From: Pantoea vagans
GTDB lineage: Bacteria; Pseudomonadota; Gammaproteobacteria; Enterobacterales; Enterobacteriaceae
Assembly (NCBI RefSeq): GCF_004792415.1
Contig: NZ_CP038853.1
Location: forward strand, 1,860,001 to 1,924,000
Direction: 5' to 3'
DNA length: 64,000 nucleotides
The notes under the pieces are model-generated. The model searched no databases. It was not told the DNA's origin and saw only the letters and a program-made list of their open reading frames with translations. Positions 10,026 to 19,269 of this stretch are shown here, one piece after another (the stretch's first letter is position 1; each line of letters starts with the position of its first letter). The translations under genes and the position numbers were made by a program.

Positions 10026-10934
10026 ATGTCTGCCAATAATACCAAAGTAAAAAAAGCGGTAATCCCGGTAGCGGGTTTGGGTACGCGTATGCTCCCGGCT
10101 ACCAAAGCGATTCCAAAAGAGATGTTACCGCTGGTTGATAAGCCGTTAATCCAGTATGTCGTTAACGAGTGTATCGCTGCTGGCATCAACGAAATTGTGC
10201 TGGTCACGCATTCATCAAAAAATGCCATCGAAAACCACTTTGATACCAGCTTCGAACTGGAATCAATGCTGGAAAAACGCGTTAAGCGTCAGCTGCTGGA
10301 TGAAATCCAGTCTATCTGCCCGCCACACGTTACCATCATGCAGGTCCGTCAGGGCATCGCTAAAGGTCTGGGTCACGCTGTGATGTGTGCACACCCGCTG
10401 ATCGGTGATGAGCCATTTGCGGTCATCCTGCCAGACGTCATCATCGACGAATATGAATCCAACCCAACCAAAGATAACCTGGCAGAGATGCTGAGCCGTT
10501 ATGAAGAGTCTGGCCGCAGCCAGATCATGGTTGAGCCGGTTGCCGATGTTACCGCGTACGGCGTTGTTGATTGCCAGGGCGCAGAACTGAACCCAGGCGA
10601 CAGCGCACCTATGGTCGGTGTGGTTGAGAAGCCTAAAGCGTCAGAATCACCATCAAACCTGGCCGTTGTAGGTCGTTATGTGCTGTCTTCAGACATCTGG
10701 CCTCTGCTGGCGAAAACGCCTCCAGGTGCAGGTGGCGAAGTTCAGCTGACTGACTCCATTGCTATGCTGATGGAAAAAGAGACTGTTGAAGCTTATCACC
10801 TGAAAGGCGTGAGCCATGACTGTGGTAACAAGCTGGGCTACATGCAGGCTTTCGTTGAGTACGGTGTTCGTCATCCGGTATTGGGCAAAGATTTCTCTGA
10901 ATGGCTCGATGGCGCAGTTGGCAACAAAAAGTAA
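10026..10934 (+). CDS. galU: UTP-glucose-1-phosphate uridylyltransferase
   Basis: Makes UDP-glucose from glucose-1-phosphate and UTP, feeding LPS core, exopolysaccharide, trehalose and galactose metabolism. The 302-residue product equals the E. coli length and has the nucleotide-binding motif [19 protein letters not shown] near residues 17-35, the DK pair ([10 protein letters not shown]), and the VEKP loop near residue 200. It is followed after 22 bp by ugd and then uge, so its product can go straight into UDP-uronic acid synthesis. Confidence 0.98.
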   Translation: MSANNTKVKKAVIPVAGLGTRMLPATKAIPKEMLPLVDKPLIQYVVNECIAAGINEIVLVTHSSKNAIENHFDTSFELESMLEKRVKRQLLDEIQSICPPHVTIMQVRQGIAKGLGHAVMCAHPLIGDEPFAVILPDVIIDEYESNPTKDNLAEMLSRYEESGRSQIMVEPVADVTAYGVVDCQGAELNPGDSAPMVGVVEKPKASESPSNLAVVGRYVLSSDIWPLLAKTPPGAGGEVQLTDSIAMLMEKETVEAYHLKGVSHDCGNKLGYMQAFVEYGVRHPVLGKDFSEWLDGAVGNKK

Positions 10935-10956
10935 TTCATAAACACAGGATAACTCG

Positions 10957-12297
10957 ATGAAAGTCACTGTATTTGGTATCGGCTATGTCGGTCTGGTTCA
11001 GGCTGCGGTGTTAGCCGAAGTCGGACATGACGTTCTCTGCATTGATGTCGACGCTAATAAAGTCGAAAATCTGAAAAAAGGCATCATTCCTATTTTCGAA
11101 CCAGGTTTAACGCCGCTGGTAATGTCCAATTACGAAGCGGGTCGTCTGAAGTTCAGCACTGATGCTGAGCTGGGCGTAAACCATGGTGTTATGCAGTTTA
11201 TTGCAGTCGGTACACCACCGGACGAAGACGGCTCTGCCGATCTGAAATATGTGACCGCCGTAGCGCGCACCATTGCGCAGCATATGAACGATCACAAAGT
11301 GGTTATCGACAAATCAACCGTTCCGGTTGGCACAGCAGACAAAGTTCGTGCAGTAATGACGGAAGCGCTGAAAGCGCGTGATGCCAACATCACCTTCGAT
11401 GTGGTTTCAAACCCGGAATTCCTGAAAGAGGGTGCAGCAGTTAATGACTGTATGCGTCCGGAGCGTATTGTTGTCGGTACCGACAACGACGACGTGGTCG
11501 AACTGTTACGCGAGCTCTATGAGCCGTTTAACCGTAACCACGATCGCATGATCATGATGGATATCCGCAGCGCAGAGCTGACCAAGTATGCCGCAAACTG
11601 CATGCTGGCAACCAAAATCAGCTTTATGAACGAGATGTCTAACCTGGCTGAACGTTTAGGCGCGGATATTGAGAAAGTACGCCAGGGTATCGGTTCTGAT
11701 CCCCGCATTGGCTATCACTTTATTTATCCTGGCTGTGGCTACGGCGGCTCCTGCTTCCCGAAAGATGTGCAGGCGTTAATCCGTACCGCTGAGTCCATTG
11801 GCTATCAGCCACGTCTCTTGCAGGCGGTGGAAGATGTGAATGACAACCAGAAAAACAAGCTGCCTACCTTCATTAAGCGTCATTTTGGTGACGATCTGAA
11901 AGGTAAAACGTTTGCACTCTGGGGCCTGTCATTCAAGCCGAACACTGACGACATGCGTGAAGCCTCCAGCCGTGTGCTGATGGAAACACTGTGGGAAGCG
12001 GGCGCATCTGTTCAGGCATTTGACCCTGAAGCGATGGATGAAGCGCAGCGCATCTATGGTCACCGCAGCGATCTGAAGCTGATGGGAACCAAAGAAGCCG
12101 CACTGCAGGGCGCAGACGGTCTGGTCATCTGTACGGAGTGGCAAAACTTCCGTGCGCCTGACTTCGACGTTATCAAAAATGCACTGAAAGAAGCCGTGAT
12201 TTTTGATGGTCGTAACCTGTATGATCCAGAGCGTATCAGCAAACGCGGTTTCGTTTATTATGCAATCGGCCGCGGAGCGTCTATTCAAACTGCATAA
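10957..12297 (+). CDS. ugd: UDP-glucose 6-dehydrogenase
   Basis: Oxidises UDP-glucose to UDP-glucuronic acid with two NAD+. The 446-residue product has an N-terminal Rossmann motif ([18 protein letters not shown]), the catalytic Cys in [10 protein letters not shown] near residue 270, and a C-terminal UDP-binding domain. It is about 58 residues longer than the 388-residue Ugd of E. coli, and so resembles the longer class (TuaD/AlgD-like length) more than the E. coli enzyme. It sits between galU and uge with short gaps (22 and 14 bp), which strongly suggests one operon for surface polysaccharide precursors. Confidence 0.95.
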   Translation: MKVTVFGIGYVGLVQAAVLAEVGHDVLCIDVDANKVENLKKGIIPIFEPGLTPLVMSNYEAGRLKFSTDAELGVNHGVMQFIAVGTPPDEDGSADLKYVTAVARTIAQHMNDHKVVIDKSTVPVGTADKVRAVMTEALKARDANITFDVVSNPEFLKEGAAVNDCMRPERIVVGTDNDDVVELLRELYEPFNRNHDRMIMMDIRSAELTKYAANCMLATKISFMNEMSNLAERLGADIEKVRQGIGSDPRIGYHFIYPGCGYGGSCFPKDVQALIRTAESIGYQPRLLQAVEDVNDNQKNKLPTFIKRHFGDDLKGKTFALWGLSFKPNTDDMREASSRVLMETLWEAGASVQAFDPEAMDEAQRIYGHRSDLKLMGTKEAALQGADGLVICTEWQNFRAPDFDVIKNALKEAVIFDGRNLYDPERISKRGFVYYAIGRGASIQTA

Positions 12298-12311
12298 TTA
12301 ACGAGGGATTT

Positions 12312-13319
12312 ATGAACTTTCTGGTCACCGGCGCCGCAGGCTTTATTGGTTTTCATGTCAGTCAGCGTCTGCTGGCCGCCGGTCACCAGGTTGTCGGTAT
12401 CGACAACCTGAATGATTATTACGACGTAAATCTCAAGCATGCCCGTCTCGATTTAATTAAAACTGATTCTGGTTTTACATTTATTGAGATGGATCTGGCG
12501 GACCGTGACGCAATTGCGTCACTGTTCGACCAGCACACATTCCAGCGCGTTATTCACCTTGGCGCTCAGGCTGGCGTCAGGTACTCCATTGAAAACCCTC
12601 ATGCCTACGCAGACTCAAATCTGATCGGCCACCTCAATATTCTTGAAGGCTGCCGTCATCATAAAATTGAACATCTGCTCTACGCCTCATCCAGTTCAGT
12701 TTATGGTCTGAATCGCAAAATGCCGTTCTCAACCGAAGACAGCGTTGATCACCCGGTTTCTTTATATGCGGCGACCAAAAAAGCTAATGAGTTAATGTCG
12801 CACACTTACTCACATCTTTATCAGTTGCCGACGACCGGACTGCGCTTCTTTACCGTTTACGGTCCATGGGGCCGTCCTGATATGGCACTCTTTAAGTTCA
12901 CCCGGGCAATGATTGCGGGTGAAGCGATAGATGTTTATAACCAGGGCCAGATGAAACGCGACTTTACCTATATTGACGATATTGCTGAAGCGATTGTCCG
13001 ACTGCAGGATGTTATTCCGCAACAGGATGATAACTGGACCGTTGAAACCGGTTCACCCGCAACCAGCTCTGCGCCTTATCGGGTTTACAATATTGGTAAC
13101 AGTCAGCCGGTTACGTTGATGAACTATATCGAAGCGATTGAGAAAGCCCTGGGGATTACGGCGAAGAAAAATCTGATGCCAATGCAGCCCGGCGACGTAC
13201 TGGAAACCAGTGCGGATACCGAAGCGCTGTATAAAGGCATTGGTTTTAAACCGCAGACCGGGGTCGAAGAGGGCGTTAAAAACTTCGTTGAGTGGTATCG
13301 CGATTTCTACCGCGTCTGA
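12312..13319 (+). CDS. UDP-glucuronate 4-epimerase, extended SDR family
   Basis: Predicted to convert UDP-glucuronate to UDP-galacturonate. The 335-residue product has the NAD-binding GAAGFIG motif at residues 7-13, the SSSVYG segment, and the SDR catalytic pair in YAATKKANE. The RYSIENPHAY and GPWGRPDMALFKFT segments are typical of the UDP-glucuronate 4-epimerases (WbnF/Gla group) rather than GalE. An ATG at 12312 follows a strong GAGGG site. Its place after ugd fits the substrate prediction. The next gene, hns, faces it across a shared terminator. Confidence 0.88.
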   Translation: MNFLVTGAAGFIGFHVSQRLLAAGHQVVGIDNLNDYYDVNLKHARLDLIKTDSGFTFIEMDLADRDAIASLFDQHTFQRVIHLGAQAGVRYSIENPHAYADSNLIGHLNILEGCRHHKIEHLLYASSSSVYGLNRKMPFSTEDSVDHPVSLYAATKKANELMSHTYSHLYQLPTTGLRFFTVYGPWGRPDMALFKFTRAMIAGEAIDVYNQGQMKRDFTYIDDIAEAIVRLQDVIPQQDDNWTVETGSPATSSAPYRVYNIGNSQPVTLMNYIEAIEKALGITAKKNLMPMQPGDVLETSADTEALYKGIGFKPQTGVEEGVKNFVEWYRDFYRV

Positions 13320-13326
13320 TTAACAG

Positions 13327-13353
13327 AAAAAGGAAGCTTCGGCTTCCTTTTTT
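13327..13353. terminator. Bidirectional terminator between uge and hns
   Basis: Stem GGAAGC with a TTCG tetraloop, flanked by A-run on the left and T-run on the right, so it can stop transcription of both converging genes. Confidence 0.85.
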
Positions 13354-13394
13354 ATTGGTATCAGGCTAACGCTTAAGCGGCGAAGCCGCATGCA

Positions 13395-13805
13395 TTACAG
13401 TAAAAAATCGTCCAGTGATTTACCCTGTTCTTCCAGCGCCTTTTTAATCACGGCCGGAGTCCGTCCCTGACCGGTCCAGGTTCTGGACTCGCCTTTTTCA
13501 TCGGAGTAACCATATTTGGCCGGACGCACTGAGCGTTTACCTTTTGCCGCAGCGCGGGGAGTGACGGTCAGCGTGTTAATCAGTTCATTCGGGTCGATTC
13601 CATCCGCCAGCAGCATTTCACGATACTGATTAAGCTTACGCGTGCGTTCTTCATTTTCTGCCTGAAAATGTGACTCTTCTTCGCGGCGTTCTTTTACCAC
13701 CACGTCCAGTTTTTCCAGCATCTCTTCCAGTGTTTCGACGGAATACTCTCTGGCCTGGGCGCGCAGCGTACGGATATTATTAAGAACTTTTAGTGCTTCG
13801 CTCAT
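13395..13805 (-). CDS. hns: Nucleoid protein H-NS
   Basis: Abundant DNA-bridging protein that silences AT-rich and horizontally acquired genes. The 136-residue product has the N-terminal coiled-coil dimerisation helices (residues 1-65), a flexible basic linker rich in Lys/Arg ([21 protein letters not shown]) and the C-terminal DNA-binding domain with the AT-hook-like TWTGQGRTP. Length and sequence match chromosomal H-NS rather than plasmid paralogues. The gene is followed by a bidirectional terminator and preceded by about 400 bp of AT-rich DNA. Confidence 0.97.
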   Translation of the reverse strand: MSEALKVLNNIRTLRAQAREYSVETLEEMLEKLDVVVKERREEESHFQAENEERTRKLNQYREMLLADGIDPNELINTLTVTPRAAAKGKRSVRPAKYGYSDEKGESRTWTGQGRTPAVIKKALEEQGKSLDDFLL

Positions 13806-13847
13806 TGTCCTGGTCTCTGAATAAGGGAAAAGTTGTGTTGCCCGCTA

Positions 13848-13876
13848 ATAGTAGTGGTGACATTAAATAACTTCAA
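13848..13876 (-). promoter_or_regulatory. Putative hns promoter
   Basis: Minus strand: TTGAAG (13876-13871), 17-bp spacer, TACTAT (13853-13848), about 43 bp upstream of the hns ATG. The position fits the short leader known for E. coli hns. Assigned from consensus match only. Confidence 0.5.
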
Positions 13877-14213
13877 TCTTAAAAAAATATTCAGAACGAT
13901 AATTGCCAGAGTAATTAAAATAATCACTGTCAAAATTCCACGGTAATGGCAAATAAAAAATAGTTTTCGCGGGTCTGATATGCAATAAATTTAATGTATT
14001 TAGCGTAGTAACAAAAATGTCATTCCTTATGTTGCGGGTAAAATAAGCAAAACTTATCCAGCGTGAAGTGTACATAACCGGCACCCTGTGAAGCACGAAG
14101 AGGAATAACCACTCAGCCGTTACGCTTTAATTGCCGCTACAGCGCAACGTATTACCTGCACTTTGTGATAATATGCGCGCCATTCCGTTAAGTCCTGATG
14201 AAGATATGCTCCT
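13877..14213. other. AT-rich hns-tdk intergenic region, no gene seen
   Basis: Divergent control region. It is rich in A/T runs as expected for an autoregulated hns promoter region bound by H-NS. A 77-codon open frame on the minus strand has no start-site or composition support and is not called. The tdk ribosome-binding area is weak (GAAGATATGCTCCT before ATG at 14214). Confidence 0.6.
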
Positions 14214-14834
14214 ATGGCTCAACTCTATTTTTATTACTCTGCTATGAATGCAGGGAAATCGACGGCACTGCTGCAATCCTCCTATAACTATCAGGAGCGC
14301 GGCATGCGTTCGCTGGTCTATACCGCTGAGATCGATAACCGGTTCGGTGCCGGGCAGGTGAGTTCCCGTATCGGACTCTCGTCACCGGCCATGCTCTACA
14401 ATGCTGAAACCGCACTCTACAGCGACATTGCCGCCGAACATGCTGCGCAGCCAATCCACTGCGTGCTGGTTGATGAGAGTCAGTTCCTGACCCGGGAGCA
14501 GGTTAAAGCGCTCTCTGATGTCGTAGACGATCTGGATATTCCGGTGCTCTGCTATGGCCTGAGAACCGATTTTCGCGGTGAGCTGTTTGTGGGCAGTCAG
14601 TATCTGCTGGCATGGGCAGATAAGCTGGTTGAACTTAAAACCATTTGTCACTGTGGCCGCAAGGCGAGCATGGTGCTGCGACTTGATAGCGAAGGTAAAC
14701 CTTTCAGTGAAGGCGAGCAGGTGGTCATTGGCGGTAATGAACGCTATATCTCCGTCTGCCGTAAGCATTACAAACAGGCGATAGAGCAGGGATCGTTACA
14801 GGCGATTCACGGCGCACAGACTCCGCTGAATTAA
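14214..14834 (+). CDS. tdk: Thymidine kinase
   Basis: Phosphorylates thymidine and deoxyuridine in the salvage pathway. The 206-residue product is a type II TK: P-loop [13 protein letters not shown] near residue 9, the DESQFL Walker B/catalytic Glu near residue 88, the lasso loop, and a zinc site of four Cys (CHCGRKA and the later CRKH). Single gene ending in its own terminator at 14853-14879. Confidence 0.97.
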   Translation: MAQLYFYYSAMNAGKSTALLQSSYNYQERGMRSLVYTAEIDNRFGAGQVSSRIGLSSPAMLYNAETALYSDIAAEHAAQPIHCVLVDESQFLTREQVKALSDVVDDLDIPVLCYGLRTDFRGELFVGSQYLLAWADKLVELKTICHCGRKASMVLRLDSEGKPFSEGEQVVIGGNERYISVCRKHYKQAIEQGSLQAIHGAQTPLN

Positions 14835-14852
14835 CCGCGTCATTCAGGCAAT

Positions 14853-14879
14853 AAAAAACCCGCCGAGGCGGGTTTTTTT
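14853..14879. terminator. Terminator between tdk and adhE
   Basis: Stem AAACCCGCC / GGCGGGTTT with loop GAG, A-run before and seven T after; usable by tdk (plus) and by the converging adhE (minus). Confidence 0.9.
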
Positions 14880-14902
14880 ATCAGACAGTCAGAAGCGGGC
14901 TA

Positions 14903-17590
14903 TCAGACTTTTTTCACTTTCTTATCAACTTTCACGCCTTTTACCGGCTGCTCAGCTACGGCTTCGGCGACACTTGAGAACGGTTCGACAAATTCACGTC
15001 CGTAGTAGGTATCGAGCATAATCTGTTTCAGCTCAGCAATCAGCGGATAGCGTGGGTTCGCGCCAGTACACTGGTCATCGAACGCATCATCGGCCAGTTT
15101 GTCGACTTTCGCCAGGAAGTCCGCTTCCTGCACACCGGCTTCGCGGATTGAGGTCGGAATACCGAGTTCAGTTTTGATCTCGTCCAGCCATGCCAGTAGC
15201 TTCTCAATTTTCTGCGCGGTGCGGTCGCCTGGTGCGCTCAGACCTAAGTGGTCAGCAATCTCAGCGTAACGACGGCGCGCCTGTGGACGATCATACTGGC
15301 TGAACGCAGTCTGTTTGGTCGGGTTGTCATTCGCGTTGTAGCGGATAACGTTCGAGATTAACAGGGCATTCGCCAGACCGTGTGGGATATGGAACTCTGA
15401 ACCCAGTTTGTGGGCCATTGAGTGACAGACCCCGAGGAAGGCGTTGGCAAACGCAATACCGGCGATAGTCGCGGCATTGTGAACGCGTTCACGCGCCACC
15501 GGGTTTTTAGCACCCTCGGCATAGCTGGCCGGCAGGTTCTCTTTCAGCAGTTTCAGTGCCTGCAGCGCCTGACCATCAGAGTATTCATTTGCCAGTACAG
15601 AAACATAAGCTTCCAGCGCGTGGGTTACCGCATCCAGACCACCGAAGGCGCAGAGTGAACGCGGCATATCCATCACCAGGTTGGCATCAACAATCGCCAT
15701 ATCCGGCGTCAATGCATAGTCAGCCAGAGGATATTTCTGACCGGTCGCATCATCGGTCACCACAGCGAACGGTGTGACTTCTGAACCGGTACCTGAGGTT
15801 GTTGTAATGGCAACCATACGTGCTTTGACGCCCATTTTCGGGAACTTGTAGATACGTTTACGGATGTCCATGAAACGTAACGCCAGCTCTTCGAAGTGGG
15901 TTTCCGGATGTTCGTACATCACCCACATGATTTTCGCGGCATCCATTGGGGAACCGCCGCCAAGGGCAATGATGACGTCAGGTTTAAAGCTGTTCATCTG
16001 CTCTGCACCTTTACGTACGATGCTCAGCGTTGGGTCAGCTTCAACTTCGAAGAACACTTCAGTCTCGATGCCGTGTGATTTCAGCACGCGGGTCACCTGG
16101 TCAGCATAACCGTTATTGAACAGGAAGCGGTCAGTGACGATAAAGGCACGTTTCGCGCCGTCCGTTGCCACCTCTTCCAGCGCAATTGGCAGTGAACCCC
16201 GACGGAAGTAGATGGATTTAGGAAGTTTATGCCACAACATATTCTCAGCTCGCTTGGCGACAGTTTTGGTATTGATCAGGTGTTTTGGACCGACGTTCTC
16301 TGAAATAGAGTTACCGCCCCAGGAACCACAACCCAGCGTCAGAGACGGCGCCAGTTTAAAGTTGTAGAGGTCACCGATACCACCCTGAGAAGCTGGGGTG
16401 TTGATCAGAATACGCGCGGTTTTCATTTTGTCGCCGAAATAGTGCACGCGCTCAGTCTGGTTATCCTGGTCGGTGTAAAGGCAGGAGGTGTGACCGATAC
16501 CGCCCATGGCGACCAGTTTCTCCGCTTTATCTACGGCATCCTGGAAATCTTTTGCCCGATACATCGCGAGGGTAGGTGAGAGTTTTTCGTGGGCGAATGG
16601 CTCAGACTCATCCACCAGTTTTACCTCACCAATCAGGATTTTAGTGCTCGGTGGCACGCTGAGACCCGCCATCTCTGCAATTTTGAAGGCAGGCTGACCC
16701 ACGATGGCCGCATTCAGGCCGCCGTTTTTAAGGATGATATTCTGTACAGCGCTCAGTTCAGCACCCTGCAGCATGTAGCCGCCATGGCTGGCGAAACGTT
16801 CACGCACGGCGTCATAAACTGAATCAACCACAATGACAGATTGTTCAGAGGCGCAGATCACTCCGTTATCAAAGGTTTTCGACATCAGAATGGAGGCAAC
16901 GGCACGTTTCACATTGGCGGTTTCATCGATCACTACCGGCGTGTTACCGGCACCGACACCAATCGCCGGTTTACCGGAGCTGTATGCCGCTTTCACCATG
17001 CCCGGACCGCCGGTGGCGAGAATCAGGTTGATGTCAGGGTGATGCATCAGCTGGTTTGACAGCTCAACAGACGGGGCATCGATCCAGCCGATAATGTCTT
17101 TAGGCGCACCGGCAGCAATGGCGGCCTGCAAGACGATATCGGCAGCTTTGTTTGTTGCGTCTTTGGCGCGTGGGTGGGGCGAAAAGATAATGCCGTTACG
17201 GGTTTTAAGACTGATTAACGCTTTAAAGATGGCGGTTGAGGTTGGGTTGGTGGTCGGGACGATACCGCAAATCAGGCCAATCGGCTCGGCGATGGTAATG
17301 GTACCGAACGTATCATCAGTGGCTAACACGCCACAGGTCTTTTCATCTTTATAGGCGTTGTAGATATACTCAGAAGCAAAGTGGTTTTTAATGACTTTGT
17401 CTTCGACGATGCCCATACCGGATTCGGCAACGGCCATCTTAGCTAGCGGGATTCGGGCGTCTGCGGCGGCAAGGGCGGCGGCACGAAAGATGGCGTCGAC
17501 CTGTTGTTGAGAAAAGTTGGCATATTCACGCTGGGCTTTTTTTACACGTTCGACCAGTGCATTGAGTTCAGCGACATTGGTTACGGCCAT
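14903..17590 (-). CDS. adhE: Bifunctional acetaldehyde-CoA/alcohol dehydrogenase AdhE
   Basis: Fermentative enzyme reducing acetyl-CoA to acetaldehyde and then ethanol; forms helical spirosomes. The start is placed at the ATG at 17590 (MAVTNVAELNALVERVKKAQ), which has an AGGAG site seven bases upstream and gives 895 residues against 891 in E. coli; the open frame runs 36 codons further upstream but without support. N-terminal ALDH domain with catalytic Cys in NGVICASEQS (near 246); C-terminal iron-dependent ADH domain with GGGSPMDAAK and the metal ligands in HIPHGLANA. A perfect FNR box lies about 210 bp upstream. Confidence 0.97.
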   Translation of the reverse strand: MAVTNVAELNALVERVKKAQREYANFSQQQVDAIFRAAALAAADARIPLAKMAVAESGMGIVEDKVIKNHFASEYIYNAYKDEKTCGVLATDDTFGTITIAEPIGLICGIVPTTNPTSTAIFKALISLKTRNGIIFSPHPRAKDATNKAADIVLQAAIAAGAPKDIIGWIDAPSVELSNQLMHHPDINLILATGGPGMVKAAYSSGKPAIGVGAGNTPVVIDETANVKRAVASILMSKTFDNGVICASEQSVIVVDSVYDAVRERFASHGGYMLQGAELSAVQNIILKNGGLNAAIVGQPAFKIAEMAGLSVPPSTKILIGEVKLVDESEPFAHEKLSPTLAMYRAKDFQDAVDKAEKLVAMGGIGHTSCLYTDQDNQTERVHYFGDKMKTARILINTPASQGGIGDLYNFKLAPSLTLGCGSWGGNSISENVGPKHLINTKTVAKRAENMLWHKLPKSIYFRRGSLPIALEEVATDGAKRAFIVTDRFLFNNGYADQVTRVLKSHGIETEVFFEVEADPTLSIVRKGAEQMNSFKPDVIIALGGGSPMDAAKIMWVMYEHPETHFEELALRFMDIRKRIYKFPKMGVKARMVAITTTSGTGSEVTPFAVVTDDATGQKYPLADYALTPDMAIVDANLVMDMPRSLCAFGGLDAVTHALEAYVSVLANEYSDGQALQALKLLKENLPASYAEGAKNPVARERVHNAATIAGIAFANAFLGVCHSMAHKLGSEFHIPHGLANALLISNVIRYNANDNPTKQTAFSQYDRPQARRRYAEIADHLGLSAPGDRTAQKIEKLLAWLDEIKTELGIPTSIREAGVQEADFLAKVDKLADDAFDDQCTGANPRYPLIAELKQIMLDTYYGREFVEPFSSVAEAVAEQPVKGVKVDKKVKKV

Positions 17591-18049
17591 GGTGTTCTCC
17601 TGAAGGAAGTTAAACTTTTTTAGTAAACAATCCTGCGTCCTGAGTATAGTCACGCTGAAATAACGTGACTGGCTGGCAGGGAACGCCTGAATTTTCAACT
17701 GTTTACTGAACGAGTCTTCTGCTGGCGTTAACGAGCTTTCTTACGCTGACGCTTATACTTCCGTTAAGAAAAGATTACCTGGTTTGGGGTAGTTCAATTT
17801 TGATGCAGATCAATTTAAGCGCAAGCTGACACCTTTCAGCACCCCTTTTTACTGCTTTTCTATTAAGCCGGTCTGCTCCTGCGCTTAGCCCTTATGGTAG
17901 TGGCTAAATCCAGCCACTTTTTAATCTCTGGCGGAAAGCGCTAAATGCTTTGCTGTTCATCAGGATAAATAGCCAGGCGCACATCTGGCGTCTCTGCACG
18001 TTTTCACATACATTAGGCGCGTTTTCCCCCTGTGGTACGGAGTAATGTT
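17591..18049. other. adhE-ychE divergent intergenic region
   Basis: About 460 bp without a called gene. Besides the FNR box at 17800-17813 it contains a terminator-like hairpin AGTGGCT-AAATCC-AGCCACT followed by T5 (17899-17923, plus-strand orientation) and a short hairpin GCTGA-CACCTT-TCAGC at 17824-17839. No gene on the plus strand precedes that terminator. Confidence 0.6.
17800..17813. promoter_or_regulatory. Perfect FNR box upstream of adhE
   Basis: TTGAT-GCAG-ATCAA matches the FNR consensus TTGAT-N4-ATCAA at all ten defined positions. It lies 210 bp upstream of adhE and 236 bp upstream of ychE. Anaerobic control of adhE is the natural reading; direct binding is inferred. Confidence 0.7.
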
Positions 18050-18697
18050 GTGAATCCAGCGCTGTTAGATCTATCAGGCTATATAAAATTTTTTGTCGGG
18101 CTCTTTGCGCTGGTCAATCCGGTAGGCATTATTCCGGTGTTCATCAGCATGACGCGTTATCAGGGGGTGGCGGAGCGTAACAAAACCAACCTTACGGCTA
18201 ATCTGGCCGTTGCCATTATTCTCTGGACGTCACTTTTCCTCGGCGATGCGATTTTGCGGGTGTTTGGCATTTCGATTGACTCGTTCCGCATTGCGGGCGG
18301 CATTCTGGTTGTCACCATTGCGATGTCGATGATCAGCGGCAAGCTGGGCGAGGATAAGCAGAATAAACAGGAGAAGTCAGAAACCGCGATTCGTGAAAGT
18401 GTGGGTGTAGTGCCGCTGGCATTACCGCTGATGGCAGGACCAGGGGCCATCAGCTCGACCATCGTCTGGAGTACCCGCTACCACAGCTGGATAAATCTGC
18501 TGGGATTCACGCTGGCGATTGCCATTTTTGCGTTCTGCTGCTGGCTGTTGTTCCGGGCTGCGCCATTAATGGTGCGCATTCTTGGGCAGACCGGCATCAA
18601 CGTCATTACCCGAATTATGGGTCTGTTACTGATGGCGCTGGGCATTGAATTTGTCGTCACCGGTATGAAGTCGATTTTCCCCGGCTTACTGAACTAA
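18050..18697 (+). CDS. ychE: YchE, MarC-family inner-membrane protein
   Basis: Integral membrane protein of the MarC/UPF0056 family, function unknown. Start chosen at the GTG at 18050 (NPALLDLSGYIKFFVGLFAL follows), which has GGAG eight bases upstream and gives 215 residues, exactly the E. coli length; an upstream GTG at 18032 is less likely. About six hydrophobic segments, with the conserved FALVNPVGIIPVF and GPGAIS motifs. Monocistronic in appearance, followed by a 570-bp gap before opp. Confidence 0.92.
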   Translation: MNPALLDLSGYIKFFVGLFALVNPVGIIPVFISMTRYQGVAERNKTNLTANLAVAIILWTSLFLGDAILRVFGISIDSFRIAGGILVVTIAMSMISGKLGEDKQNKQEKSETAIRESVGVVPLALPLMAGPGAISSTIVWSTRYHSWINLLGFTLAIAIFAFCCWLLFRAAPLMVRILGQTGINVITRIMGLLLMALGIEFVVTGMKSIFPGLLN

Positions 18698-19269
18698 AAA
18701 CTCACTTATTTCATGCAGCGAAGCGAAAGGGTGACCTGAAGTGGTGCAGTAAAGCGTTTTATTGCACCATAACAATGCAGTTATTCATCCTGCTTAATAA
18801 AAACAGAGGATTATAAATTCCGTTACTGCGGGTTTGCTCACAGACTTTTTTTTGCAAAATAATGTCACTATTTTCACACGACAATCTGCTATCTGATTTC
18901 CACTTAACCCGATAAATCCCCATACTTCAGTGCTCAGCCTGAATTTCATCACGTCCTTGCCATTTTAATCAATACAAATACCAAAACAGACGCTTTTTGC
19001 GGCTCCATACCGCCCTGGAAGCAGGTTTCCAGCTAAATAGTCTATTTTTCATATCGATATAATATTTTCAGAACGAAAATTAACACTTTCGCTGCCTGAC
19101 ATCTCATGATAAAAGAGAATTAGTTAACATTTTAGCTATTTTGCTTTGGCGCCCCTTCACGGCTTCTGATAATTTTTGGCACAGCGTAAATTTTTTCTCC
19201 GAAAGTCCAAAGTGAGAACGCTTTTTGCTTAAGCCTATCGGGATACTTAATTAAAGGTTGGCGTTTCGC
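18698..19269. other. ychE-oppA intergenic region, long opp leader
   Basis: About 570 bp, AT-rich, no gene seen. An imperfect inverted repeat TGGTGCA...TGCACCA (18742-18769, pairing through wobbles) lies near the ychE end. Long upstream regions are known for opp operons, which are regulated by Lrp and by the GcvB RNA in related bacteria; I could not point to a convincing GcvB or Lrp site here. Confidence 0.5.

Noticed and set aside
13863..14096. 77-codon minus-strand frame upstream of hns
   Set aside because: AT-rich, no ribosome-binding site, and inside the hns promoter region.
18742..18769. TGGTGCA...TGCACCA repeat as an NtrC site for opp
   Set aside because: The half-sites are in the opposite order to the NtrC consensus (GCAC-N-GTGC), and no sigma-54 -24/-12 element follows.
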